From contig JAZKBU010000007.1 of assembly GCA_040388375.1 (NCBI GenBank), positions 150,403-214,402 on the forward strand: 64,000 nt of DNA. The letters run 5' to 3'. The notes under the pieces were generated by a model, which saw only the letters and a list, made by a program, of their open reading frames with translations, was not told where the DNA came from and did no database searches. The stretch comes from Bacteroidota bacterium (GTDB lineage Bacteria; Bacteroidota; Bacteroidia; UKL13-3). Below are positions 34,383 through 42,402 of the stretch, one piece after another. The position numbers were made by a program, and so were the translations under genes. Numbering within the stretch: position 1 is the first letter of the stretch; the number at the start of each line of letters is the position of its first letter.

Positions 34383-34428
34383 AAATAAGTTTTAAGGTGT
34401 CTTTTCTTAATTTAGTTTTGTTTTCTTG

Positions 34429-34512
34429 TACTCCGAAAGAGATTCGAACTCTCACGCCTTTGCAAGCACCACCCCCTCAAGGTGGCGTGTCTACCAATTC
34501 CACCACCGAAGT
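34429..34512 (-). tRNA. tRNA-Leu, anticodon GAG
   Basis: An 84-base class II tRNA. The acceptor arms ACTTCGG and TCGGAGT pair, with discriminator A. The anticodon stem is CCACC/GGTGG with loop TTGAGGG, giving GAG (leucine CUC/CUU). The long variable arm GTGCTTGCAAAGGCGT and the T-loop TTCGAAT are typical. CCA is not encoded. Confidence 0.96.
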
Positions 34513-34523
34513 ATAGCATAAGC

Positions 34524-34640
34524 TTAAGCGGCCTTTGTATGAATTCTGTTTTTAGCTGATAAAGCTCTTTTGCTTCTTACTTTGCCAAAGCTTTTATTTT
34601 TCATTTTACCTTTTTTTGATCTTAAATCGCCTTTTCCCAT
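34524..34640 (-). CDS. 30S ribosomal protein THX
   Basis: A 38-residue, very basic protein: starts MGKGDLRSKKGKMKNKSFG and ends in HTKAA, with 13 Lys/Arg. The MGKGD-x-x-x-x-KGK pattern is that of the small THX protein, which fills a cavity in the head of the 30S subunit in Thermus and is widespread in this phylum. Translation was read directly from the minus strand: ATG at 34640, stop at 34524-34526. It lies 11 bp before tRNA-Leu on the same strand, so the two may share a transcript that ends at 34344-34382. Confidence 0.9.
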   Translation of the reverse strand: MGKGDLRSKKGKMKNKSFGKVRSKRALSAKNRIHTKAA

Positions 34641-34704
34641 TGTTTTAGTATTTTATGTTTATTGGACAAATGTAATAAAATTATCAACCAATCAAAGTAA
34701 ATCT

Positions 34705-34848
34705 TTAAAATTTAGGGGCACTAAATAACCATGAAACACTACCTGTAACCGCGCCTAGTCCATCAGTCACATTTTCAAACCTTACTACCAAGTAGGTAAA
34801 TGCACAAGTTAAAACCAACACAAATATAAATCGAAGCACATTAGCCAT
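34705..34848 (-). CDS. 47-residue single-span membrane protein, unknown
   Basis: A small ORF read from the minus strand: ATG at 34848, TAA at 34705-34707. It begins MANVLRFIFVLVLTCAFTYL, a single membrane helix (~5-22), followed by VVRFENVTDGLGAVTG and a short aromatic end SWLFSAPKF. The mix of one strong helix and a conserved-looking polar middle argues for a real gene. It lies 64 bp upstream of THX in the same direction, so the order is small membrane protein, THX, tRNA-Leu. Function unknown. Confidence 0.6.
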   Translation of the reverse strand: MANVLRFIFVLVLTCAFTYLVVRFENVTDGLGAVTGSVSWLFSAPKF

Positions 34849-34989
34849 AGAATACAGTACATTAATTATTTAGCTTCAAAAGTAATTATTAATGTAATCA
34901 AAGTAATAGTTGTTATTAACACTAAATTTTATTTGTATTTTTTTATTGGCGTAATAATTAGTTTTAATTGCAGTTATTATTTTAAACCA

Positions 34990-35868
34990 ATGGCTTTTAA
35001 TTTTAATATTACCAATGGCTGTTTGGAGCTTACTGCAAATAGCAAAGGAGCGGAGTTAAGTTCCGTTAAAAACAGGAAGCATAATTATGAATTTATTTGG
35101 CAAGCCAATGCTGATGTTTGGAACAGGCATGCACCTATTTTATTTCCTATTGTTGGTAAGCTAAACAATGACCAAACGGAGATTGATGGTAATTGTTACC
35201 ACATGTCACAACATGGTTTTGCAAGGGATTGCAATTTTGAAATGATTGACCAATCTGCCAATGGACTACGTTTTAAACTGTTGGCAACACCAGAAACAAT
35301 GGTTTTGTATCCTTTCAATTTTGAATTGATAGTAACTTATTCGTTTACAGATGTTGCTAATCAAATAAAGGTTACCTATCATGTCAATAATTTATCAGAT
35401 AAAGCAATGCCTTTTAGCATTGGTGCTCACCCGGGCTTTCAGTTACCTGTTAAAGATTTAAGCGAGTATGAAATTGATTTTTATACCATTGATTCGTTTC
35501 AAAAAGAATTATTGAGCAATGGTTTATTTGCAGAAAAAGCTGAAGAGGTAAAGCTAAAGAACTCTAAATTAACGTTACAGGAAGATAGTTTCAGTAAAGA
35601 TGCCATCGTTATCAAAGACATTGTTGCTAAAAAAATAAAACTAAATCATTTGCATTCTGACTTTGCTATTGAAATGGCATTTAATGATTTTACAGATTTG
35701 GGTATTTGGAGCAAAACGAATTGTCAGGAGTTTATTTGCCTGGAGCCTTGGTTGGGTTATGCTGATAATGTTGGTTATACAGGAAATATGTATAATAAAA
35801 AAGGGATTGTATTGTTAGAGTCAAGCCAAAGCTATACTGCTTCTTATTTCATGTCATTTAGTATTTAA
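34990..35868 (+). CDS. Aldose 1-epimerase-like (galactose mutarotase fold)
   Basis: A 292-residue cytosolic protein of the LacX / YihR-like mutarotase group. I start at ATG 34990 (MAFNFNITNGCLELTANSKGAE, beginning at the first strand); a longer frame would add a hydrophobic stretch unrelated to the family. HAPILFPIVGKL, HGFARDCNF (with the family His) and SIGAHPGFQLPV (second His) are recognisable, and ICLEPWLGYAD carries the catalytic Glu. Length is normal. It is separated from dprA by one base, so the two are co-transcribed. Confidence 0.9.
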   Translation: MAFNFNITNGCLELTANSKGAELSSVKNRKHNYEFIWQANADVWNRHAPILFPIVGKLNNDQTEIDGNCYHMSQHGFARDCNFEMIDQSANGLRFKLLATPETMVLYPFNFELIVTYSFTDVANQIKVTYHVNNLSDKAMPFSIGAHPGFQLPVKDLSEYEIDFYTIDSFQKELLSNGLFAEKAEEVKLKNSKLTLQEDSFSKDAIVIKDIVAKKIKLNHLHSDFAIEMAFNDFTDLGIWSKTNCQEFICLEPWLGYADNVGYTGNMYNKKGIVLLESSQSYTASYFMSFSI

Positions 35869-35869
35869 A

Positions 35870-36979
35870 ATGGGTATTGGTAACGATTTATTTTATCAAA
35901 TGGCTGTTAAACAAATTCCTAATGTTGGAAATGTTACGGCTAAGTTACTGATTAGTTATTGTGGTGGCGTTGAAAATATATTTAAACAATCAAAATCGAA
36001 ACTATTAAAAATACCAGGTATTGGCGAAGTAACAGCTGAAAGTATTATTGGGTTTAAAGATTTTAGTAGGATAGAGCAGGAACTAGTGTTTATTGATAAA
36101 AACGATATCAAGCCACTTTTTTATCTTGAAAATGAATACCCTAAAAGACTTAAGGATATTGACGATGCGCCCATATTATTATTTTATAAAGGCAATGCAA
36201 ACTTAAATGCCACTAAGATTGTTTCTATTATAGGTACCAGAAATGCTACGGAATATGGAAAAGCATTTACAGATAAACTAGTTGAAGCATTGAAACCTAC
36301 GGAAGCTTTAATATTAAGTGGTTTGGCTTACGGAATAGATTACCATAGCCATAAAGCAGCAATGAATAATAACTTACCAACTGTTGGGGTTGTTGCACAT
36401 GGCTTGGATGAAGTATATCCGAGAGATCATAAGAAGGCAGCTTATTCAATGATGGAAAACGGGGGTTTGTTAACAGAATACTTAAGCAAAACAAAACCTG
36501 ATGCGGCTAACTTTCCGGCTCGTAACAGAATTGTAGCAGGCATGTGCGATGTATTGGTGGTAGTAGAAACAGCTATTAAAGGTGGCTCTATGATTACAGC
36601 TGAAATTGCCAATTCATACAATAAAGATATTATGGCACTACCCGGCCGTGTTAGCGATGAGTATTCGCAAGGCTGTAACTATTTAATTAAACAAAATAAA
36701 GCAAGTATATTAAGTAAACCTGACGACCTGTTTGAATTAATGAATTGGGATATGAAAAATACCGCCACTAAAAAACCTAAGCAGCAATTGCTGTTGCTTG
36801 ATTTAGATGAGGAGGATGCTAAGATTATCAATTATATTAAACAAAAGACAAAAATAGGTTTAGACGAAATAAGCTTCGATTTGCAAATAGATTTAGGTTT
36901 ATTATCTCTTAAGCTGCTTGATTTAGAATTTAAAAGTATTATCCGTTCATTGCCGGGCAAGGTATATGAAATGGCTTAA
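35870..36979 (+). CDS. dprA: DNA processing protein DprA
   Basis: A 369-residue protein that loads RecA onto incoming single-stranded DNA in natural transformation. N-terminal helix-hairpin-helix (~10-60; IPGIGEVTAESI), then the Rossmann DprA core: SIIGTRNATEYG, ILSGLAYGIDYHSHKAA, GVVAHGLDEVYP, FPARNRIVAGMCDVLVVVE and KGGSMITAEIAN, ending in the usual C-terminal winged helix (~290-369). Its presence does not by itself show that the cell is competent. It follows the mutarotase gene with no gap and precedes folC by 28 bp. Confidence 0.96.
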   Translation: MGIGNDLFYQMAVKQIPNVGNVTAKLLISYCGGVENIFKQSKSKLLKIPGIGEVTAESIIGFKDFSRIEQELVFIDKNDIKPLFYLENEYPKRLKDIDDAPILLFYKGNANLNATKIVSIIGTRNATEYGKAFTDKLVEALKPTEALILSGLAYGIDYHSHKAAMNNNLPTVGVVAHGLDEVYPRDHKKAAYSMMENGGLLTEYLSKTKPDAANFPARNRIVAGMCDVLVVVETAIKGGSMITAEIANSYNKDIMALPGRVSDEYSQGCNYLIKQNKASILSKPDDLFELMNWDMKNTATKKPKQQLLLLDLDEEDAKIINYIKQKTKIGLDEISFDLQIDLGLLSLKLLDLEFKSIIRSLPGKVYEMA

Positions 36980-37007
36980 TGCTTTTGGTTAATAAAATAT
37001 AAAAGAA

Positions 37008-38306
37008 ATGAATTACCAGGAAACACTTCATTATTTATACGGACAGTTACCCATGTTTACGCGTGTTGGGGCTTCTGCCTATAAAGCAGATTTAGACAAT
37101 ACAATAGCTTTGTGTTTGGCTTTGGATAATCCGGAAAGAAAGTTTAAATCCATACATGTGGCTGGAACCAATGGAAAAGGCTCTACCAGTCATATGTTAG
37201 CTTCTGTTTTACAAGAACAAGGTTTAAAAGTAGGTTTGTATACTTCGCCTCATTTAAAAGATTTTAGGGAGCGTATAAAAATAAATGGTGTTATGATAGC
37301 AGAGCAAGAGGTGGTTGATTTTGTGAATATGCATAAACCTTTATTCGATAAAATTATGCCTTCCTTTTTTGAATGGACCGTTGCTTTGTGCTTTAACTAT
37401 TTTGCAGCACAAAAAGTTGATATAGCCATTATAGAAACGGGTTTAGGTGGAAGGCTTGATTCTACTAATGTAATAACACCGGAACTTTCCATTATAACCA
37501 ATATAGGTTGGGACCATACGGATTTGTTAGGCGATACTTTAGAGAAAATTGCCATAGAAAAAGCAGGCATTATAAAACCAAATATTTCTTGTGTAATAGG
37601 TGAAGTATTGCCTGAAACGGCTGTTATTTTTGGGGAGAAAAGCCAAAAAGAAAATGCCCCCATTTTATTTGCACCGCAAGAATCGCAGTTAAATAATTTT
37701 ACTTTAACAGACGAGGGTGTGAAATTTATACCGCAAATAAAAAACAATAAATTACCTATAAATACTGATGATTACATGCATTGCGACTTAGGCGGAATTT
37801 ACCAGCAGTTTAATATCAATACTGTGTTAGTGGCTTTAAATGAATTGCAAAACTTAGCTTATAATTTAAGTGAATCAGCCATAGTGAATGGCTTAAACAA
37901 TGTAAAACAAAATACGGGCTTAATGGGTAGGTGGCAGGTATTATCTAACAGCCCAAAAGTAATTTGTGATACCGGCCATAATGTAAATGGAATATACCAG
38001 GTGGCGAAACAGATTGCTTTGCAACAGTTTGATAAATTACATATGGTGATAGGAATGGTAAAAGACAAAGACATTAGCAAAGTGTTGGCAGAGTTACCTG
38101 CTAATGCAACGTACTATTTTTGTAAGGCTCAATTGCCAAGGGCTTTAAATGAAGTTGATTTGCAACTTACAGCCCAACAATTTAACCTTGTTGGAGAAGC
38201 TTATGAAACAGTGGCTTTGGCTTTACAGGCAGCTAAAAAAAATGCAGCGCAAAACGATTTAATTTTTGTAGGAGGCAGTACTTTTGTAGTGGCTGAGATT
38301 ATTTAG
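37008..38306 (+). CDS. folC: Folylpolyglutamate synthase / dihydrofolate synthase
   Basis: A 432-residue Mur-ligase-fold enzyme that adds glutamates to folates and can also make dihydrofolate from dihydropteroate. VAGTNGKGSTSHMLAS (~52-67) is the P-loop. YTSPHLKDFRERIKINGVMI, IIETGLGGRLDSTNVI and TNIGWDHTDLLGDTLEKIAIEKAGIIKP are the conserved metal/ATP blocks; CDTGHNVNG marks the C-terminal domain. Its last four bases overlap the end of the convergent pabC-like gene, another folate gene. Normal length. Confidence 0.96.
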   Translation: MNYQETLHYLYGQLPMFTRVGASAYKADLDNTIALCLALDNPERKFKSIHVAGTNGKGSTSHMLASVLQEQGLKVGLYTSPHLKDFRERIKINGVMIAEQEVVDFVNMHKPLFDKIMPSFFEWTVALCFNYFAAQKVDIAIIETGLGGRLDSTNVITPELSIITNIGWDHTDLLGDTLEKIAIEKAGIIKPNISCVIGEVLPETAVIFGEKSQKENAPILFAPQESQLNNFTLTDEGVKFIPQIKNNKLPINTDDYMHCDLGGIYQQFNINTVLVALNELQNLAYNLSESAIVNGLNNVKQNTGLMGRWQVLSNSPKVICDTGHNVNGIYQVAKQIALQQFDKLHMVIGMVKDKDISKVLAELPANATYYFCKAQLPRALNEVDLQLTAQQFNLVGEAYETVALALQAAKKNAAQNDLIFVGGSTFVVAEII

Positions 38307-39028
38307 CAAACCAACACAATAGGACTTATTCCATTAGCAGCATTGCTCATAAAAATTTCATCCGCTTGCTGTAAAGTTTGTAAAGTGCAAACCTGCTCAA
38401 TGATTGGTGTATTTTTATTGATTTGCTCTTCCATAAATGTTTCTCGTGCAACACCTGCAATACAACCCTCACTTAAAGGTACAGTATATATTTGATTGTT
38501 TTTTTTCCAAAAAATATTGGAGTTGGCAGCTTCAATAATATTTCCCTCTTCATTTATAATCAAAGCTTCGTCAAGATTATTTTCTTGTGCCCACAATTTG
38601 GCTAATACATAAATCAAAGCATTACCCGATTTTAAATTAGCCAATGGGCCTTTTGCTTTGTGTTGTTGCGTATATATTCCGGCTCTTTTAGGTTTCGCAG
38701 CTATTTCTTTCCAATTGTTACTTAATTCAAATACCTCAATTATAAAATTTACTTTATTTGAATCAGGTAAATAAAAGCCACTGCTGTTTCTGTATAAAAT
38801 AAACCGTACACGGCAATTTTGCTTATTAGCTAATTCGGAAAGAGTAATTTGTTTTTGTATTTCATCGGTAAAAAATGCTAATGTGAAGCTGTCAGTAAGT
38901 TGCATTTTAAGTGTAGTCGCACTCTTGCAAAGCCTTTTATAGTGCTTGCTTACGTTTTGAATTTCATTATTTAAAACAAGCATACTTTCAAAAAGCAAAT
39001 CACCATATACAAACGCGCGTTCTATCAT
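38303..39028 (-). CDS. Class IV aminotransferase, probable aminodeoxychorismate lyase
   Basis: A 241-residue PLP fold-type IV enzyme. The conserved catalytic lysine is in PLANLKSGNALIYVLAK, and the C-terminal EEQINKN / IFMSNAANGISPIV segment matches the phosphate-binding end. EGNIIEAANSNIFW is the family's E-x-x-x-SN-F block. 4-amino-4-deoxychorismate lyase (PabC) is the best guess because the gene faces folC, the later folate enzyme; branched-chain or D-amino acid aminotransferase is the alternative. The start at 39028 is an ATG, shortly before the thioredoxin gene on the other strand. Confidence 0.8.
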   Translation of the reverse strand: MIERAFVYGDLLFESMLVLNNEIQNVSKHYKRLCKSATTLKMQLTDSFTLAFFTDEIQKQITLSELANKQNCRVRFILYRNSSGFYLPDSNKVNFIIEVFELSNNWKEIAAKPKRAGIYTQQHKAKGPLANLKSGNALIYVLAKLWAQENNLDEALIINEEGNIIEAANSNIFWKKNNQIYTVPLSEGCIAGVARETFMEEQINKNTPIIEQVCTLQTLQQADEIFMSNAANGISPIVLVC

Positions 39029-39139
39029 GTTTCAAGTTTAAAAAAAATAAAACTAAATATGCACTGTTATGTTCTATTGGATAGAATAAAATTTGAATTA
39101 ATAAAATATCAAGTCATCTTTGCAAACAAATTAATCATA

Positions 39140-39454
39140 ATGGTAACTAAAGTAACAGATTCGGAATTTAAAAACTTAATTGATAGCAATGAAAAAATAG
39201 TAGTAAAATACTTTGCTAACTGGTGCGGAACATGCAGGCTGTTTGCGCCAAAATTCAATAAGATTTCCAATAAAGAGGAATATAAAGATACTTTGTTTTT
39301 AGATATTAATGCAGAAGAGAATCCTGAAGCAAGAAAATTTGGGGGCGTAAGCAATCTACCTTATTTTGTAGTAGTTAAAAACGGGCAGGTTTTAGCCAGC
39401 GATACAACTGCCAAAGAAGAAGGTCTTGAAAAAATGATTGGTTTACTTTACTAA
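39140..39454 (+). CDS. Thioredoxin-family protein
   Basis: A 104-residue cytosolic thioredoxin-fold protein. The active site is FANWCGTCRLFAP (CGTC instead of the usual CGPC), and the cis-proline is in VSNLPYFVV. I chose ATG 39140 because it starts at the first helix; a longer frame adds 27 unusual residues. It is followed 9 bp later by a small conserved protein, and then ubiE, all on one strand. The CGTC site should still be redox active. Partner reductase unknown. Confidence 0.88.
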   Translation: MVTKVTDSEFKNLIDSNEKIVVKYFANWCGTCRLFAPKFNKISNKEEYKDTLFLDINAEENPEARKFGGVSNLPYFVVVKNGQVLASDTTAKEEGLEKMIGLLY

Positions 39455-39463
39455 TTAACACAG

Positions 39464-39706
39464 ATGAAATTACCAGCCATAAAACAATTAGTTGAAAATT
39501 ATACGCTTGATCAACTTCAGTTAGCGGAAGAAAACATGATGGAGGAAAGGCCTGCCGGAATAGAAGTGGATGGCGATGATGAAGGTGAGCAGCTAACGCA
39601 TATTTTAGGAGCAATAGATGTTTTAGAACGGGTTAGAATAGAAAACAAAGATAAATCAACTGCCTTGCGCGAATTTTTTCAACGTGTTCGCAATTCAATA
39701 AGTTAA
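39464..39706 (+). CDS. Small acidic protein, DUF6952-like
   Basis: An 80-residue cytosolic protein. It begins MKLPAIKQLVENYTLDQLQLAEEN, a helix pair, and has a short acidic turn EVDGDDEGEQLTH, then a second helix and a basic C-terminus REFFQRVRNSIS. From memory this pattern matches a small domain of unknown function (DUF6952) found next to thioredoxins in this phylum; I could not check. It lies between the thioredoxin and ubiE in the same direction with short gaps, so it is likely co-expressed and may partner the thioredoxin. Confidence 0.75.
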   Translation: MKLPAIKQLVENYTLDQLQLAEENMMEERPAGIEVDGDDEGEQLTHILGAIDVLERVRIENKDKSTALREFFQRVRNSIS

Positions 39707-39729
39707 TATTGCAACCTGATTATTAGCGC

Positions 39730-40461
39730 ATGAAAATTGTAAAACCCGATTATAACTCTGACAAATCAAAAAAAGAACAAGTAGAGGAAATGTTTGATAG
39801 TGTGGCGAAACGCTACGATTTCCTCAACAGGTTTTTATCGTTAGGGATTGATATTTATTGGCGCAAAAAAGCAATTGCATATTTAAAAAAAGACAGTACT
39901 TCTATTATTTTAGATGTTGCCACAGGAACAGGCGATTTAGCTATAGAAATTAACAAACAAATAAATCCTGCAAAAATAATCGGGCTTGACTTGTCGGAAC
40001 AAATGCTTCAGTTTGGCCGACAAAAAATAGAAGCTAACGGACTGTCTCATAAAATAGAAATGATTAAAGGCGATAGTGAAGCGCTTCCTTTTCAAGACAA
40101 TTACTTTGATGCCGTTACCGTTAGTTTTGGTGTACGGAATTTTGAAAACTTAGACAAAGGCTTATCACAAATAAACAGGGTTTTAAAAACAGGCGCAAAG
40201 TTGGTGGTTTTGGAGTTTTCAAACCCTAAAGCATTTCCTTTTAAACAAATATTTGGTGCCTATTTTAAATTTGTTTTACCCATGTGGGCTAAACTAATTA
40301 ATAAAGAAAGCGGCAATGCATACAAATATTTACCTGAGAGCGTTAAGTATTTCCCAGAAGGCGAAGCGTTTGCAGAACACTTGCGCAATTGTGGATTTAA
40401 CAATATTATTGTAAAACCTTTAACATTCGGAACTTGCACCATTTACGTAGCTCAAAAATAA
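39730..40461 (+). CDS. ubiE: Demethylmenaquinone methyltransferase
   Basis: A 243-residue SAM-dependent methyltransferase (UbiE/MenG) performing the last step of menaquinone synthesis. VKPDYNSDKSKKEQVEEMFDSVAKRYDFLNRFLSLGID is the expected N-terminus, LDVATGTGDLAIE is motif I, DLSEQML and GDSEALPF motifs II/III, and FGVRNFENLDKGL and VLEFSNP are family-specific. The organism therefore probably uses menaquinone. The next gene, porT, overlaps its 3' end by 28 bases, the usual neighbour order in this phylum. Confidence 0.96.
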   Translation: MKIVKPDYNSDKSKKEQVEEMFDSVAKRYDFLNRFLSLGIDIYWRKKAIAYLKKDSTSIILDVATGTGDLAIEINKQINPAKIIGLDLSEQMLQFGRQKIEANGLSHKIEMIKGDSEALPFQDNYFDAVTVSFGVRNFENLDKGLSQINRVLKTGAKLVVLEFSNPKAFPFKQIFGAYFKFVLPMWAKLINKESGNAYKYLPESVKYFPEGEAFAEHLRNCGFNNIIVKPLTFGTCTIYVAQK

Positions 40462-41162
40462 ATCAGTTTAACTCAAACACTATTCAGTTTTTGGGCACAC
40501 TTATATTGCTTATCGTTTTTAAGTTAGGTGCTATTGCTCAGCCTAATTTAGGCCAGTACGACAATAAAAAATTACATTTCGGTTTTACCCTGGCAGGTAA
40601 TTTAGGGCGTATGCAGGTAGAGACAAAGCCGGGTTATTTTGCAACCGATACCATGAAAAACTTAACAGTAGCCAATTTCCCTGGTATTGGACTGGGTGCT
40701 ATAGTTAATTTAAAATTAGGCAAATACTGGGATTTACGTTTAATGGCTCCTGTTATTTCATTTGTGCAACGTAATTTGGTTTATGAGTTTCAAAACTCTG
40801 AAAAAATAGTGAAAATAGAATCGGCTTATTGCGATGCTTCTTTACTTATAAAATTCAAATCGGAAAGAAGAAAAAATACAAGAGTATATGTTGTTGCCGG
40901 CCCCCGTTTCAGTTACGATTTTGGTAGTACTGTTACCCGTACACGCGGCTTGCAAAATCCGGTAGTTTCATTAATACCATTTACTTACGGATGGGAGGCA
41001 GGTATTGGTTTAGATATTTACTTTGAATATTTTAAATTTTCACCTGAAATAAAAACAGGACAAACCACTTCAAATGCACTTTATCGCGATATTTATCCCT
41101 ATACACAAGCAATAGAAGGGCTTTACCCGCAACTTATTCAGTTTAGCCTACATTTTGAATAA
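40434..41162 (+). CDS. porT: Type IX secretion system protein PorT (beta-barrel)
   Basis: A 242-residue outer membrane beta-barrel protein of the PorT family, needed for type IX secretion. A signal-like hydrophobic segment (FLGTLILLIVFKLGAIAQ) precedes amphipathic strands, HFGFTLAGNLG, FPGIGLGAIVNLKLG and YVVAGPRFSYDFGSTV among them. There is no in-frame ATG near the start: TTG 40434 (overlapping ubiE by 28 bases) or TTG 40491 must be used. Position next to ubiE and length close to PorT of Porphyromonas (~240) support the call. It ties in with the five sorting-domain proteins encoded in this window. Confidence 0.85.
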   Translation: MHHLRSSKINQFNSNTIQFLGTLILLIVFKLGAIAQPNLGQYDNKKLHFGFTLAGNLGRMQVETKPGYFATDTMKNLTVANFPGIGLGAIVNLKLGKYWDLRLMAPVISFVQRNLVYEFQNSEKIVKIESAYCDASLLIKFKSERRKNTRVYVVAGPRFSYDFGSTVTRTRGLQNPVVSLIPFTYGWEAGIGLDIYFEYFKFSPEIKTGQTTSNALYRDIYPYTQAIEGLYPQLIQFSLHFE

Positions 41163-41199
41163 TAGCTAAATAGACTTTTAGCCATTACATTTTTTATTT

Positions 41200-42318
41200 A
41201 TGAAATTTACAATTACCCAAACAGATAATAATTCAAAGGCGCGTGCTGGTGTTATTGAAACAGATAGAGGTCAAATACAAACGCCAATTTTTATGCCTGT
41301 TGGTACACAAGGTACCGTTAAAGGAGTAAACCAAACAGAATTAGCGGAGCGCGTTAAAGCGCAAATTATTTTAGCCAATACTTACCATATATATTTAAGG
41401 CCAGGACCTGAAGTTATTAATAATGCAGGCGGAATTCACCAGTTTATCAATTGGGATAAACCCATGCTTACTGATAGTGGAGGTTTTCAGGTTTTTAGTT
41501 TAAATGAAATAAGAAAAATAAATGAAAACGGTGTTGAATTTCGTTCTTATTTAGATGGCAGTAAGCACTTTTTTTCACCGGAAAGTGTAATGGATATTCA
41601 AAGAAAAATAGGTGCTGATATTATAATGGCATTTGATGAATGTACACCATATCCATGTGACTATGACTATGCTAAAAAATCGTTAGGACTTACACACCGT
41701 TGGTTGAAAAGATGTATTGATAGGTTTGATTCAACGGAGGATTTATATGGCAAATCGCAAACACTGTTTCCCATTGTACAAGGTTCTACGTACAAAGATT
41801 TGCGTATAGAAAGTGCTAAATTTATTGCCGATCAAGGTAGAGAAGGAAATGCCATAGGCGGATTATCAGTAGGTGAGCCTGCTGAAATGATGTATGAAAT
41901 GACCGATTTGGTTTGCGATATTTTACCCAAAGATAAACCGCGTTATTTAATGGGTGTTGGTACGCCTGAAAATATTTTAGAGTGTATTGCCTTAGGTATT
42001 GATATGTTTGATTGTGTAATGCCAACCAGAAATGCACGACATGGTTTTATTTTTACCAGTCAGGGAATTATTAATATTAAAAACGAAAAATGGAAGAATG
42101 ATTTTTCGCCACTGGATGAGGTTTTTACTCCGCAATACTCAAAGGCTTATTTAAAGCATTTAATTAAGTGTAATGAGTTTTTAGGAGCCAGTATTGCCAG
42201 TATTCAAAACCTGTCGTTTTATTTATGGTTGGTAGGAGAGGCCAGGGCCCATATTTTAGCAGGCGATTTTACAAGCTGGAAAAAAAGCACGCTTGATATT
42301 GTGAACAGAAGACTATAA
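41200..42318 (+). CDS. tgt: tRNA-guanine transglycosylase, zinc cysteines missing
   Basis: A 372-residue enzyme that exchanges guanine-34 for preQ1 in queuosine tRNAs. The TIM-barrel is clear: LANTYHIYLRPG, LTDSGGFQVFSL with catalytic D92, VQGSTYKDLR, GGLSVGEP and MFDCVMPTRNARHG with the nucleophile Asp. The odd point is the zinc site: the usual Cys-x-Cys-x-x-Cys just before the Y-S/T-x-A-Y-L-x-H-L block is replaced by LDEVFTPQ, so all three cysteines are gone while the His of YLKHL is kept. I recall similar loss in other Tgt of this phylum. It ends at a strong terminator. Confidence 0.95.
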   Translation: MKFTITQTDNNSKARAGVIETDRGQIQTPIFMPVGTQGTVKGVNQTELAERVKAQIILANTYHIYLRPGPEVINNAGGIHQFINWDKPMLTDSGGFQVFSLNEIRKINENGVEFRSYLDGSKHFFSPESVMDIQRKIGADIIMAFDECTPYPCDYDYAKKSLGLTHRWLKRCIDRFDSTEDLYGKSQTLFPIVQGSTYKDLRIESAKFIADQGREGNAIGGLSVGEPAEMMYEMTDLVCDILPKDKPRYLMGVGTPENILECIALGIDMFDCVMPTRNARHGFIFTSQGIINIKNEKWKNDFSPLDEVFTPQYSKAYLKHLIKCNEFLGASIASIQNLSFYLWLVGEARAHILAGDFTSWKKSTLDIVNRRL

Positions 42319-42351
42319 GAAAGAGTTGTAATTTCACAAAGTACTATAAAT

Positions 42352-42385
42352 AAAAAAGCCACTTGAGTAATCAAGTGGCTTTTTT
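42352..42385. terminator. Bidirectional terminator after tgt
   Basis: AAAAAAGCCACTTGA and TCAAGTGGCTTTTTT pair around GTAA; it serves tgt and the convergent glucan-binding gene. Confidence 0.96.
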
Positions 42386-42402
42386 GTATCATGTGTTATT
42401 GA

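Noticed and set aside
34933-34989. N-terminal extension of the mutarotase-like protein with a membrane-like stretch
   Set aside because: The fold begins at the ATG 34990; the extra residues come from AT-rich spacer and match nothing in the family.
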